This document shows, piece by piece, positions 26,961 through 35,690 of a DNA stretch of 64,000 nt. Below the pieces are notes generated by a model that was not told the origin of the DNA, did not search any database, and saw only the letters and a program-made list of their open reading frames with translations. The translations under genes and the position numbers were made by a program. Source of the DNA: JBDHWI01 sp964590135 (GTDB lineage Bacteria > Chloroflexota > Anaerolineae > J036 > Brachytrichaceae); assembly GCA_964590135.1 (NCBI GenBank), contig CAZPVX010000015.1, positions 51,078 to 115,077 of the forward strand. Reading direction: 5' to 3'. Every line of letters begins with the position of its first letter. Position 1 is the first letter of the stretch.

Positions 26961-28624
26961 ACGTGAAGCAGTCATCGCCGCGTGGGGCGGCCATTCGCAA
27001 CATCATAGGTCTCTTCAGCCTCATTGCCATCGTCTCTGTTTTTGTGTCGTCACCAGCAGCCCAGGCTGCCAGCCCTGACGCGGGCGCGCAACCGAGAGCG
27101 ATCGTCGCACAAGAAGCCACCGCCACGCCGGCGGCAGCAACCGCGCAGCCTGTGACTGGCACGATCACCGCAACCGCAACGCCAGCCATTGCGCCCAGCG
27201 TGGCCATCTCGCTGGATGTTGCGCCACCGGCGGTGGGGCCGGTTCGCCTGCCTGCCGGCACGATCAACATGGCGTTGCTGGGGGTTGATACGCGACCGCA
27301 GGGCGGCAGCAAGAACAGTGATGTGATCATCATCGCCAGCATTCAGCCCGACGTGCCGGCGATCACGCTGCTATCCATCCCGCGCGACACACTGGTATGG
27401 ATCCCGAGCAAGCAGCGATACGGCAAGATCAACACTGCGTTTGCCTATGGCGGATTTGAGTCGTTCAAGCAGATGATGAAATACAACTTCGGCTTGAACA
27501 TCGACAACTACGCAGCGGTGAATTTCTCGGCGCTGGTCAACACCGTGAACACGCTGGGCGGCATCGACATCATCGCGCCGTGCCCGCTGTATCAAGTCTT
27601 TCCGAAGGATCCGTATTACTTTGCGGACGAGACCACGCCATTGACGGTGACTGTGCCTTACACCGACACATTCACCGGCGAGGTCTGGCAGCCTGGCCAG
27701 GCTGTGCCGACGCAAACAATCTGGATCCCGGGGCCCGGTGTATATACCTTGAACGGCCTGCAAACACTGGCATTTGCGCGCGCGCGCTATGGCGTGCCAG
27801 GTGGAGATATCGATCGCGGACATCGCACTCAACAAGTGGTGCGCGGCCTGTTCAACAAAGCCAAGAGCGACTGGCTTGGCACATTGACCAAACTGCCGCG
27901 CTTGATGAATCAGGTGGGCCGCAGCGTGCAAACCGATATGGCGCCGGATCAAATTCTGGCGCTGTCGAAGCTGGCTGAACGCTTTGATGACACCCTCATC
28001 CGCAGCCGTTTCTTCGAGGGCGTTGGCCTGACCGGCACGACGCTGCCCGAGGTTGGCTCGGTGTTGATCCCCAATCGCGATAACATCACGTGGTATGTGC
28101 AGCAGGCGCTGAGCGTGCCAACCAATCAGCAGGCCGGCAATACCGTGCCGGTCGAATTTGTGAACGCCACCGGCAATCCCGAGATGAGCATCGTGGCAAC
28201 CAGCCGGCTGCGCGACCTGGGCTTTAGCGTGGTGAAGGTGGAGGAAACTGGCAAGGTCGAGGCCAAGACGCAGGTGATCGACTACACAACCACCGACAAG
28301 GGCAGCGCATTGTCGCGCATCTTGCGTGACCTGTATGTGAAGCCAGAGAATGTCATCAAGCAGCCAACGACAACCGGCGCGCGCTATCGCATCATCGCCG
28401 GCCGCGACTTCAATCCATGCTATCAGAAGACGCTGGCGGTGAGCAGCGCGCCAGCGACCACCACTGCCCCAGCGCCCACGCCCGCGCCGGTTGCCACCGC
28501 TGTGCCAACAGCCGTGTCCACGCTCGATCCGGCGCAGGAGCAGCCGACACCCACGCCAGAGTTGCAGCCGACTGAAGCGCCGACTGAAGCGCCGCCGCTT
28601 GAGGAGCCGACTCCGGAAGGATAA
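26957..28624 (+). CDS. LytR-CpsA-Psr (LCP) family protein with LytR_C domain
   Basis: A 555-residue protein. An N-terminal membrane anchor (about residues 14-36) is followed by a Thr/Ala/Pro-rich linker. The LCP catalytic domain (about 95-345) carries 'NMALLGVDTRPQGG', 'NSDVIIIASI', 'LLSIPRDTLVWIP', 'KINTAFAYGG' and the Arg motif 'FARARYGVPGGDIDRGHRTQ'. A LytR_C domain follows (about 395-495). The Pro/Thr/Glu-rich tail is low complexity. LCP enzymes transfer undecaprenyl-linked glycopolymers to peptidoglycan or protein outside the membrane, in line with a monoderm wall. Translation is coupled to the CHAD gene. Confidence 0.9.
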   Translation: MNVKQSSPRGAAIRNIIGLFSLIAIVSVFVSSPAAQAASPDAGAQPRAIVAQEATATPAAATAQPVTGTITATATPAIAPSVAISLDVAPPAVGPVRLPAGTINMALLGVDTRPQGGSKNSDVIIIASIQPDVPAITLLSIPRDTLVWIPSKQRYGKINTAFAYGGFESFKQMMKYNFGLNIDNYAAVNFSALVNTVNTLGGIDIIAPCPLYQVFPKDPYYFADETTPLTVTVPYTDTFTGEVWQPGQAVPTQTIWIPGPGVYTLNGLQTLAFARARYGVPGGDIDRGHRTQQVVRGLFNKAKSDWLGTLTKLPRLMNQVGRSVQTDMAPDQILALSKLAERFDDTLIRSRFFEGVGLTGTTLPEVGSVLIPNRDNITWYVQQALSVPTNQQAGNTVPVEFVNATGNPEMSIVATSRLRDLGFSVVKVEETGKVEAKTQVIDYTTTDKGSALSRILRDLYVKPENVIKQPTTTGARYRIIAGRDFNPCYQKTLAVSSAPATTTAPAPTPAPVATAVPTAVSTLDPAQEQPTPTPELQPTEAPTEAPPLEEPTPEG

Positions 28625-28756
28625 ACAAACGCAGAGCGCATTACAGCAGTCATTCTGCGCCGCAGGCAAATTGACGCGCCACAAGCCGGGGGTTGGAGGC
28701 GGATGTCATCGTGCAAGTAGCTGCCGGGTTTTTGCACTTCGCGTAAGATTGCCCTC

Positions 28757-29746
28757 GTGAGCGCGCCATCGACGACTACGCGATTGCTGCTGGATTGGCA
28801 CAGCCGGGCCGGCCTGGTTCACCGCGCATTGAAGGCGACTGCGAGATCAAGTGTCGCCGTGGATGAGATGAAGGAGCCGCTGTTGCCGGGCAGCCTGCGT
28901 GTGGCGGCTGTGCAGTTGCAGATGGCATTGCTGCAAGCGCCGGCGTTTGTGCAATTGGTCGCCGGCAGCGTGCGGCGCGCGGCAACCTCAGGCGCACATC
29001 TGGTTGTTTTCCCTGAACACACCGGCAGCATGTTGCTGGGGCTGTTGCCAGCGGTGCGCAACCGCGAGCGCAGCGCCATGCTGCTGCCGGGGCACAAAAA
29101 CCAGGACGTGATGGCATGGATCGCGCCGGCCGCCGGCAAGATAATGCACGCAGCGTTCAGCGCGCTGGCGCGGCAATATCGCTGTTACATCGTGAGTGGC
29201 ACACTAGTGATCGACGACGCCGGCGCATTCTGCGCGCGCAACACCTTGTATGCGCCGCAGGGTGTCGCCGGCACGCAGGACAAACTGCAGGCATCGTTTC
29301 ACGAACTGGAGTGGTTGAAGACCAGCGACACGCTCAACATCTTTCCCATCGACCAGCTCGGCGCGGACTGCGCTGCGGTGATGGCGTTGCTCACAAGCGC
29401 GGATGCCAGCTTTTGGGAGCCGGCGCGCATGGCCTACAACGCCGGCGCAGAAGTGCTGGTCGAATCCGCCGCCGACGATGATCCGCTCACCAACCCATAT
29501 GCGATGGCGCGCGGGTTGCTGATGCGCACGCAGGAGGTGACGTGCTTTGGCGTGCGCGCGTGCATGGTGGGCGATTTCATGAACATGAAGCTGCGCGGGC
29601 CGAGCTATATCTGCGCACCCTGGCCGATTACCGCGCAGAAAGATGGCGTGCTGGCGTTGACTGCATCAGACTCGCAAGCGGAATTGCTGCTGGCAGATCT
29701 TGATCTTGAAGCCTTGCGCACCTTGCGCGCTGAGCGCACCATCTAA
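28757..29746 (+). CDS. Carbon-nitrogen hydrolase (nitrilase) superfamily protein
   Basis: A 329-residue protein starting at GTG 28757. The nitrilase-fold elements are 'LRVAAVQLQMAL', the catalytic Glu in 'LVVFPEHTGSM', Lys in 'GTQDKLQASFHELEW', and a candidate Cys in 'GADCAAVMALLT' upstream of 'MAYNAGAEVLVES'. The context of the Cys (no 'GxxICxD') departs from standard amidases, so activity is uncertain. The first 45 residues are an unusual extension before the fold, and an alternative start at the ATG for 'MKEPLLPGSLRVAAVQ' (28868) is plausible. Followed after 3 bp by the HAD gene, so probably one operon. Confidence 0.75.
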   Translation: MSAPSTTTRLLLDWHSRAGLVHRALKATARSSVAVDEMKEPLLPGSLRVAAVQLQMALLQAPAFVQLVAGSVRRAATSGAHLVVFPEHTGSMLLGLLPAVRNRERSAMLLPGHKNQDVMAWIAPAAGKIMHAAFSALARQYRCYIVSGTLVIDDAGAFCARNTLYAPQGVAGTQDKLQASFHELEWLKTSDTLNIFPIDQLGADCAAVMALLTSADASFWEPARMAYNAGAEVLVESAADDDPLTNPYAMARGLLMRTQEVTCFGVRACMVGDFMNMKLRGPSYICAPWPITAQKDGVLALTASDSQAELLLADLDLEALRTLRAERTI

Positions 29747-29749
29747 AAA

Positions 29750-30424
29750 ATGATCAAGGCCTTGATATTTGATTTTGATGGCACGCTGCTGGACACCGAG
29801 ACACCGGAGTTTCACGCCTGGCAGCAGGTGTATCGTGAACTTGGCACGGAGTTGGCGCTGGCAGACTGGCTGACGGGCGTCGGCACATGGTATGCGTTCG
29901 ATCCCTATGAGGACCTTGAGCAGAAGCTGGGTCGGCCGCTCGACCGCTCGACCGTCAAAGCGCAAATACGCGCGTTGTGCCACGATGTGATCCTAAAGGC
30001 GGGGTTGCGCGCCGGCGTGCTGCCGCTGCTCAACGACGCGCAGGCGCGCGGTTTGAAATTGGCTGTTGCATCCTCATCGCCGCATGCCTGGGTCGATGGC
30101 TATCTGGATCAATACGATCTGCTGCGGCGCTTCGATGCGATCAGATGCCGCGATGATGTGCCGGCGGGCCGCAGCAAACCTTTTCCTGATCTGTATCTGG
30201 AAACCCTGCGCGCACTGGGCGTGTCTGCTCGCGAGGCAGTTGCCTTCGAAGATTCATTGAATGGCTTGCGCGCAGCCAAATCCGCCGGCATCTACGTCGT
30301 CGCTGTCGCCAACACCATCACCATGCATTTGCCGCTGAAAGAAGCCGACAAGCTGGTGCATTCGTTCGAGGAGATTTCGCTGGATGCGTTGATCGTTGAT
30401 GGCGCATCCGGCCTGAAAAAGTAA
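29750..30424 (+). CDS. HAD-superfamily hydrolase, beta-phosphoglucomutase-like
   Basis: A 224-residue protein. HAD motif I 'IFDFDGTLLDTETPEFHAW' carries the nucleophile Asp and the acid/base Asp two residues later. Motif II is 'LAVASSSPHAWV' (Ser), motif III the Lys in 'GRSKPFPDLYLETL', and motif IV 'AVAFEDSLNGLRAAKSAG' (Asp). The alpha-helical cap inserted after motif I makes this subclass I (PGMB/GS1-like). The pattern fits small sugar-phosphate or nucleotide phosphatases; a true mutase role cannot be separated from phosphatase here. It is tightly packed after the nitrilase-like gene and before a GNAT gene. Confidence 0.9.
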   Translation: MIKALIFDFDGTLLDTETPEFHAWQQVYRELGTELALADWLTGVGTWYAFDPYEDLEQKLGRPLDRSTVKAQIRALCHDVILKAGLRAGVLPLLNDAQARGLKLAVASSSPHAWVDGYLDQYDLLRRFDAIRCRDDVPAGRSKPFPDLYLETLRALGVSAREAVAFEDSLNGLRAAKSAGIYVVAVANTITMHLPLKEADKLVHSFEEISLDALIVDGASGLKK

Positions 30425-30435
30425 TCCACCCAGCC

Positions 30436-30984
30436 ATGTACGTTCGACCTGCACAAGATGAAGATGCCGATGCGATGGCGCATGTCATCGTCGATACGTT
30501 TCTGCTTGCGCATATGGGTCAGTTGCCTGGGGAAGCCATGCGCCGGCGCAAGGAAGAATGGACGTATGACGTCTCAGCGAATGCATGGCTTCGCACACTG
30601 CGCGAGATCGCTGACGCCGAAAATCCACTCGATTGCGTTTTTGTTGCTTGTGATGAGGCTGGCGAGGTGATTGGGCTGGCGATGGGAACGCCAGCAGAGG
30701 GATTCGATCGCACCGGTGAAGTCTGTGTGTTATATGTGCGGCCAGAGTGGCAAAGGCGTGGCGTGGGTCGGCGACTGGTGCAATCGGTGGCGCAGTGGCT
30801 GCGTGAGCGGGGTTTCATCGCGTTGCATATTGCAACGCTGCCAGCGAATGCGCCGGCGCGCAAGTTCTACGAAGCCATCGGCGGGGTGGTGATCGGTCAG
30901 CGCGAATTGGACGAGTATGGCTACAAAGTGGTCAACGTGGTGTATAGCTGGCCGGATATTCGCGTCCTTACCCCATCTGCGTGA
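30436..30984 (+). CDS. GNAT-family N-acetyltransferase
   Basis: A 182-residue single-domain GNAT. The acetyl-CoA site is 'LYVRPEWQRRGVGRRLVQSV' (R/QxxGxG). Upstream are strands typical of the family ('DCVFVACDEAGEVIGLAMG') and downstream 'IATLPANAPARKFYEAIGGV', with the final 'VVNVVYSW' strand. The N-terminal 'MYVRPAQDEDADAMAHVIVD' is also typical. The acceptor substrate is not predictable. It is the last gene of the rightward run from 25500. It ends 37 bp before the convergent dCTP deaminase gene. Confidence 0.87.
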   Translation: MYVRPAQDEDADAMAHVIVDTFLLAHMGQLPGEAMRRRKEEWTYDVSANAWLRTLREIADAENPLDCVFVACDEAGEVIGLAMGTPAEGFDRTGEVCVLYVRPEWQRRGVGRRLVQSVAQWLRERGFIALHIATLPANAPARKFYEAIGGVVIGQRELDEYGYKVVNVVYSWPDIRVLTPSA

Positions 30985-31021
30985 AGCAAAAAACCGATTT
31001 CTGCAAAAAAGCTTCATGCTT

Positions 31022-31627
31022 TCATGCGCGCTTCGCCGGCCTGCGCTTCCTCGCACGGCCATTGTCGGATGATTCGATGCGCGGCAGCGTCACGCCGACC
31101 TGCCCCTGATACTTGCCCTTCTTGTCCTTGTAGCTCTGCTCGCAGATGCCGTCACCGCCAAGGAAGAGCAGCTGTGCGATGCCTTCGTTGGCGTAGACCT
31201 TTGCCGGCAGCGGCGTGGTGTTGCTGATTTCGAGCGTGAGGTAGCCTTCCCACTCCGGCTCCAACGGCGTTACGTTCACGATCAAGCCGCACCTGGCGTA
31301 GGTTGATTTGCCAACGCACACCACCAGCACCTCGCGCGGGATGCGGAAGTATTCCACCGTGCGGCTGAGCGCGAACGAATTCGGCGGGATGATGCACACG
31401 TCGGCCGTCAGATCAACGAACGATGCCGGCACGAAATTCTTCGGATCGACCACCGCGCTGTTGACGTTGGTGAACACCTTGAACTCGTTGCTCACGCGAA
31501 TGTCGTAACCGTACGACGACACGCCGTAGCTCACAACGCCCTGTCGCATCGAGCTTTCGACAAAAGGCTCGATCATGCGATGTTCTTTCGCCATTCGGCG
31601 AATCCAGTGGTCAGGCTTGATTCCCAT
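31022..31627 (-). CDS. dcd: dCTP deaminase
   Basis: A 201-residue trimeric dUTPase-fold enzyme. Visible are 'SYGVSSYGYDIRVSNEFKVF', the substrate-binding 'GKSTYARCGLIVNVTPLEP' and the catalytic Glu in 'EWEGYLTLEISNTTPLPAK', followed by 'GIAQLLFLGG'. It deaminates dCTP to dUTP for thymidylate synthesis. The C-terminal segment from 'QSYKDKKGKYQGQ' orders over bound nucleotide in the family. A basic tail (about 12 residues, 'NGRARKRRPAKRA') is an addition. Whether it also has dUTPase activity (bifunctional type) is not clear from sequence alone. Confidence 0.92.
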   Translation of the reverse strand: MGIKPDHWIRRMAKEHRMIEPFVESSMRQGVVSYGVSSYGYDIRVSNEFKVFTNVNSAVVDPKNFVPASFVDLTADVCIIPPNSFALSRTVEYFRIPREVLVVCVGKSTYARCGLIVNVTPLEPEWEGYLTLEISNTTPLPAKVYANEGIAQLLFLGGDGICEQSYKDKKGKYQGQVGVTLPRIESSDNGRARKRRPAKRA

Positions 31628-31734
31628 TTTTGGATTGTGTGATAGTGATAGTGTGATTGCGTGATAGGGTCATCGGATGATTGAGAAGATCGCCGGCAAT
31701 CGCTCAACGACTCAATCACGCAATGCCCAGTGAT
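31628..31734. repeat. Simple-repeat spacer with inverted ATTGCGTGAT/ATCACGCAAT
   Basis: The 107-bp gap between argS and dcd is built of short near-repeats of 'GTGATAGT' and 'GTGTGATTGCGTGATAGG'. One arm, ATTGCGTGAT (31658-31667), recurs inverted as ATCACGCAAT near the argS end. No promoter or ORF was recognised. Similar simple-repeat fillers occur at 5040-5079 and just before 60569. Confidence 0.4.
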
Positions 31735-33519
31735 TTACATTCTCTCTGGCGCAGTCATGCCCATCAGCCGCAGGGTCTTGGCGAGGGTGATCTGTGCGGC
31801 GCGCGCCAGTTGTAGCCGCGCGTGGATGATCGCCGGCGCGCTGCCCTTGATGCGGCAATCCTCGTAAAATTTGCTGAACGCCTGCGTCACGTCGCGCGCA
31901 TAGGTCGTGTAGTGATGTGGCTGCAGCGTCTTCGCCACCAGTTCCACCACTTCCGGCAACTCCAGAATCTTGCGGATCAGCATCAACTCGGATGGGTGCT
32001 CATATTGCAGATTCGAAGTTGCGGATTGCGGATTGGCTTCTCCATCAAGCCATCTCTCCTCTTCCGCTTTTCTTTCGATGGAGCAGATGCGGGCGTGGCC
32101 GTATTGCACGTAGTAGACCGGATTCTTGTCATTCTGCTCGCGCAACAGGTCAAGATCGAATGCAAATTTTGTGTCCACGCTGCGCGAGAGCATGATGTAG
32201 CGAAAGGCGTCTGCGCCGGTCTCGTTGATGATGTCGTCGATCAACAGCGCGTTGCCCTTGCGTTTGCCCATGCGCACTTCCTTGCCGGCGCTCAAAAACG
32301 TGATGAAGCGATAGATGATGATGCTCACTGCGCCATCCGGCAGCCCCAGCGCGCGCGCCGCCGCCAGCACGCGCGGCACATCGGCCTGATGATCCTCGCC
32401 CCACACATATACTGCCGGGTGGAAGCCGCGCACGCGCACCTTGTTCCATGCATATGGGATGTCGCTGGCGAAGTAGGTTGGCCGCTCGTCTTCATTGGCA
32501 ATGACATTCGGCGAGCGAATGACGACTGCCTGCAGCGGCTTCGGCTTGCTCTTGTCCTCTTCCTCTTCGACCTCTTCGTTCTCGCTGGCAGCATATTCCT
32601 CGGCGGTGCGGCGCTTGCCCTGGCCGGCGCGAATGGGCGAGCCATCTTCGCTGAACCACATCGCGCCGTCGTGCTCGACGATCAAGCCCTTCTTGCTGAG
32701 CGCCTCGATCATCTCGCCGGCCAGCCCGCTCGTCCACAGGCTCTTTTCACTGAAGAAGTTGTCGTAGTGGATGTTCAGCCGCGCCAGCGTGTGGCGGATG
32801 TTCTCCATCACCAGGTCGATGCCCATGCGCCCCAGCGCGCGCACAGCCTCTTCGCGCGGCAGATGCAAAAACTTGTCGCCCTCGCGCTCTGCGATCAGCT
32901 GGGCCACTTCCTGCACGTCCTCGCCCTGGTAGCCGCGCTCAGGCAGCGGCTCATCCACGCCGAGCGCCTGCGCATAGCGCGCAAACACGCTGCCGCCGAA
33001 CACGCGCACCTGCGAGCCGGCATCGTTGACATACCACTCGCGCTGCACAGCGTAGCCGGCAGCCGCCAGCGTGTTCGCCAGCGTGTCGCCCACCACCACG
33101 TTGCGGCCAGTGCCGATGGTGGCGTAGCCGGTGGGATTGGCGCTGCCATGCTCCACCTGCGCCTTGCCGCCTTTGCCCAGATCGATATTGCCCCACGCCT
33201 CGCCGCGCGCCAACACCGCATCGACTTCATGCGTCAGAAACGCCGGCGTCAGGCGAAAGTTGACAAAGTTGCCGGATACCTCAACGGTGAATTGCGCGTG
33301 CGCGGGGATGCGCGCCGCGATGATCTGCGCGATCTTCGCCGGCGGCAATCTCGCAGCGCGCGCCAATTGCATCGCCACCGTCGAGGCGTAATCGCCCATC
33401 TCTGGTTGGCGCGGACGTTCGACAGAGATGTCAGGTAGATCAAAGGCCGGCAGTTCGCCGGCGGTCTGCGCTTCGCGGATGGCTTGTGCGACGAGCGTGT
33501 TGAGGTGATCTCGAATCAT
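31735..33519 (-). CDS. argS: Arginyl-tRNA synthetase with altered HIGH and KMSK motifs
   Basis: A 594-residue protein of full ArgRS length. The N-terminal additional domain ('ERPRQPEMGDYASTVAMQLA'), the catalytic core ('SANPTG', 'NVVVGDTLANTLAAAGY', 'WYVNDAGSQV'), 'PTYFASDIPYAW' and the DALR anticodon domain ('YARDVTQAFSKFYEDCRIKG') are all present. In the position of HxGH (normally 'LHVGHGR') it reads 'ATIGTGR', so both His are lost. KMSKRKG reads 'RMGKRKG', and the 'GADHHG' motif reads 'GEDHQA'. An acidic insertion (NEEVEEEEDKSKPKP) and a short repeat-derived insertion ('NPQSATSNLQYEH') are also present. No frameshift or stop occurs, so the gene is maintained. It might be a repurposed paralogue, or a lineage-specific ArgRS. 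Confidence 0.85.
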   Translation of the reverse strand: MIRDHLNTLVAQAIREAQTAGELPAFDLPDISVERPRQPEMGDYASTVAMQLARAARLPPAKIAQIIAARIPAHAQFTVEVSGNFVNFRLTPAFLTHEVDAVLARGEAWGNIDLGKGGKAQVEHGSANPTGYATIGTGRNVVVGDTLANTLAAAGYAVQREWYVNDAGSQVRVFGGSVFARYAQALGVDEPLPERGYQGEDVQEVAQLIAEREGDKFLHLPREEAVRALGRMGIDLVMENIRHTLARLNIHYDNFFSEKSLWTSGLAGEMIEALSKKGLIVEHDGAMWFSEDGSPIRAGQGKRRTAEEYAASENEEVEEEEDKSKPKPLQAVVIRSPNVIANEDERPTYFASDIPYAWNKVRVRGFHPAVYVWGEDHQADVPRVLAAARALGLPDGAVSIIIYRFITFLSAGKEVRMGKRKGNALLIDDIINETGADAFRYIMLSRSVDTKFAFDLDLLREQNDKNPVYYVQYGHARICSIERKAEEERWLDGEANPQSATSNLQYEHPSELMLIRKILELPEVVELVAKTLQPHHYTTYARDVTQAFSKFYEDCRIKGSAPAIIHARLQLARAAQITLAKTLRLMGMTAPERM

Positions 33520-33558
33520 GATGTGTCGGGGCGTATTCTAACGATGAAATACCCGGCA

Positions 33559-34095
33559 CTATCCTGCTCTTGCCTGCAATGCGCGGTCGACGGCCACGAC
33601 GACGAGCGGCACAACGATGGCGGCGGCAATCGCCTCAACCAGCGCCTGCGGCGCAACGGCGATGAAAAATTCAGGGCCGGCCTGCCCTTGCAATACTGCC
33701 AGCCCAATCGTCAGCACAGTATTGGTGATGGCGCCGGCGATGCCTGCGAGCGCTGCCGCCACGATGCGGTTTCGCCCTTGCAGCGCGCGGTAAACCAGCC
33801 ACGCTACCAGTGGGAAGATCAGCCGGCCGGGCAGATGCGTGAGCGGACCGAAGCTGGGAAAGAGGACGAGGTAGATCACACCCATCACCAGGCCGGCGAA
33901 CATGCCCACAACTGGTCCGCCCACCACCGCGCCGATGATGACGGGGATGAACAGCGTGGTCATGCCGCCACTCAGGTTTGGCACCGGGATGGTGCCCAGT
34001 CCCACCAATTGCAGTGCGACCACCATTGCGCCGAAGATCGCCGCCAGCACCAGCGTGCGCGTATTCACTGTCCAGGGGTTTGAAGCACTTGTCAT
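33559..34095 (-). CDS. ECF transporter S component (substrate unknown)
   Basis: A 178-residue membrane protein from ATG 34095, which has AAAGGAG about 8 bp upstream. Upstream in-frame ATGs overlap that Shine-Dalgarno. It has about five to six hydrophobic segments. The first helix with 'TLVLAAIFGAMVVALQLVG', the Gly/Pro-rich 'GGMTTLFIPVIIGAVVGGP' and 'LTHLPGRLIFPLVAWLVYRA' fit S components of energy-coupling-factor importers. These bind a vitamin or metal ligand and dock onto EcfAAT. The matching energy module is divergently encoded at 34206-36391. Substrate not predictable. No known vitamin riboswitch was recognised in the 110-bp divergent spacer. Confidence 0.82.
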   Translation of the reverse strand: MTSASNPWTVNTRTLVLAAIFGAMVVALQLVGLGTIPVPNLSGGMTTLFIPVIIGAVVGGPVVGMFAGLVMGVIYLVLFPSFGPLTHLPGRLIFPLVAWLVYRALQGRNRIVAAALAGIAGAITNTVLTIGLAVLQGQAGPEFFIAVAPQALVEAIAAAIVVPLVVVAVDRALQARAG

Positions 34096-34205
34096 CTCAT
34101 TCACTCCTTTCATCACAGAACAACAAATTTCGGTTCACGGTGCGACGACCCGTACAATCCTGATCGTACACGCCAACGGCCAGCGGCGTTGGGTGTTGCA
34201 GCACG

Positions 34206-35690
34206 ATGTCCATCGAGATCAGCGGTCTCAGCTACACCTACGCCAACCGCAGCGCGCCGGCGCTGCGCGATGTGTCGCTGATCTGCCGTGCCGGCGAGAT
34301 CACCCTGATCGCCGGCAAAAGCGGCAGCGGCAAAAGCACGCTCGTCCGCTGCATCAACGGCCTCATCCCGCACGCTTACAAAAATGGAACACTTGCCGGC
34401 GAGATTCGATGCTTTGGCGAGCCGACAATCGGCATGCCGCTGGCGCGTCTGGCACAGCGCGTCGGCACCGTGCTGCAGGATCCAGACAAGCAAATCGTTG
34501 CGACGAAGGTGTTCAACGAAATCGCGTTTGGGCTGGAAAACCTCGGTTTGCCGCGCGAGGAGATTCTAGACCGCGTGGACGATGCTGCAAGGACGATGCG
34601 CATCGCGCACTTGCTGCAGCGTGACACAGACGCGCTCAGCGGCGGCGAGCAGCAAAAAGTCGTCATTGCAGCTGTGCTCGCCATGCGGCCGAAGGCGCTG
34701 CTGTTGGATGAGCCGCTGGCCTCGCTCGATCCACCATCAGCACAGGGAGTGCTGAGCGCGTTTCGCCGGCTGGCGGATGCCGGCGTGACGGTGGTGATGG
34801 TGGAGCATCGCGTGCCGGATGCGCTGCGCGCGCAGCCGGAGCAGTGCATCGAGCTTGCGGCTGGCGAGGTGGTATTCGCCGGCGATGCGAGCGCCTTTTG
34901 GCAACGGCAACCAGCGCTCCAGCCAATGCCAAAAACGCAAGGCGCAGGGCGCAGAGCGCAACCAGGCAATGCATTGCTGACATTCGATCAGGCGCGCTTC
35001 ACTTATCCACACACAGCAGAGCCGCAGGTGAAGGATATCTCGCTGGAGGTGCATGAGGGTGATGTGCTGGCGCTGCTGGGCGCGAATGGCGCCGGCAAAA
35101 GCACGCTGTGCCGGCTCGCCATCGGTCTGCTGCGCCCCAGCGCCGGCAGGGTAGTCGTCGATGGCGCGGACGCGGCCGGCATGACTGTCGCGCAGATCGT
35201 GTGTAAAGTCGGCTATGTATTTCAACAGCCTGCCGCGATGCTCTTTGCAAATACGCTGGGCGAAGAGTTGCGCTTTGGTCCGCGCAACATCGGCATGCGC
35301 GAGCCGCAGATCACGCTGGCGATCGAGGCGGCCTTGCAAGTCGTTGGCCTCGACAGCATCCCGCTCGACCGCTCACCCTTCGGCCTGAGTCACGGCCAGC
35401 AAAAGCGTGTTGCGCTTGCCGCCGTGCTGGCAATGCAGCCGCAGGTGCTGATCCTTGATGAGCCAACCGCCGGTCTGGATGACGAAACAGCAGCGGAGAT
35501 GATGCAGCGCTTGCTCGGCTCACCGCGCGCGCCAAAGGCCATCATCCTGGTGACGCACGATCTGCAACTGGCACAGCGCGCAGCGAACCGCGTCGTGTTG
35601 CTGGCAGGAGGCGCGATCGTGGCAGATGGCACGCCAGGCTCCGTGTTGAACGATGAAGGTGCATTGACGAGGGCAAGGTTGCATCTGTGA
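34206..35690 (+). CDS. ECF transporter fused tandem ATPases (EcfA-EcfA')
   Basis: A 494-residue protein with two ABC ATPase domains in one chain. The first (about 1-225) has Walker A 'GKSGSGKST', signature 'LSGGEQQKVVIAA' and Walker B 'ALLLDEPLASLD'. The second (about 255-490) has 'GANGAGKST', signature 'LSHGQQKRVALAA' (Gly-Gly changed to His-Gly, as in several ECF ATPases) and 'VLILDEPTAGLDD'. The fusion corresponds to YkoD-type energy modules. The linker ('KTQGAGRRAQPGNALLTF') is short. Its stop overlaps the EcfT gene start (ATGA). It powers import through the S component encoded divergently. Confidence 0.92.
   Translation: MSIEISGLSYTYANRSAPALRDVSLICRAGEITLIAGKSGSGKSTLVRCINGLIPHAYKNGTLAGEIRCFGEPTIGMPLARLAQRVGTVLQDPDKQIVATKVFNEIAFGLENLGLPREEILDRVDDAARTMRIAHLLQRDTDALSGGEQQKVVIAAVLAMRPKALLLDEPLASLDPPSAQGVLSAFRRLADAGVTVVMVEHRVPDALRAQPEQCIELAAGEVVFAGDASAFWQRQPALQPMPKTQGAGRRAQPGNALLTFDQARFTYPHTAEPQVKDISLEVHEGDVLALLGANGAGKSTLCRLAIGLLRPSAGRVVVDGADAAGMTVAQIVCKVGYVFQQPAAMLFANTLGEELRFGPRNIGMREPQITLAIEAALQVVGLDSIPLDRSPFGLSHGQQKRVALAAVLAMQPQVLILDEPTAGLDDETAAEMMQRLLGSPRAPKAIILVTHDLQLAQRAANRVVLLAGGAIVADGTPGSVLNDEGALTRARLHL

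Noticed and set aside
31822..33438. Antisense ORF of 538 codons over argS
   Set aside because: Opposes a complete tRNA-synthetase frame and shows no domain.
33520..34206. Vitamin riboswitch expected near the ECF genes
   Set aside because: No TPP, cobalamin, FMN or other known riboswitch core could be recognised in the divergent spacer 34096-34205.
35003..35011. Perfect DnaA box TTATCCACA
   Set aside because: A single copy inside the ECF ATPase coding sequence with no other boxes around, so no origin is inferred.
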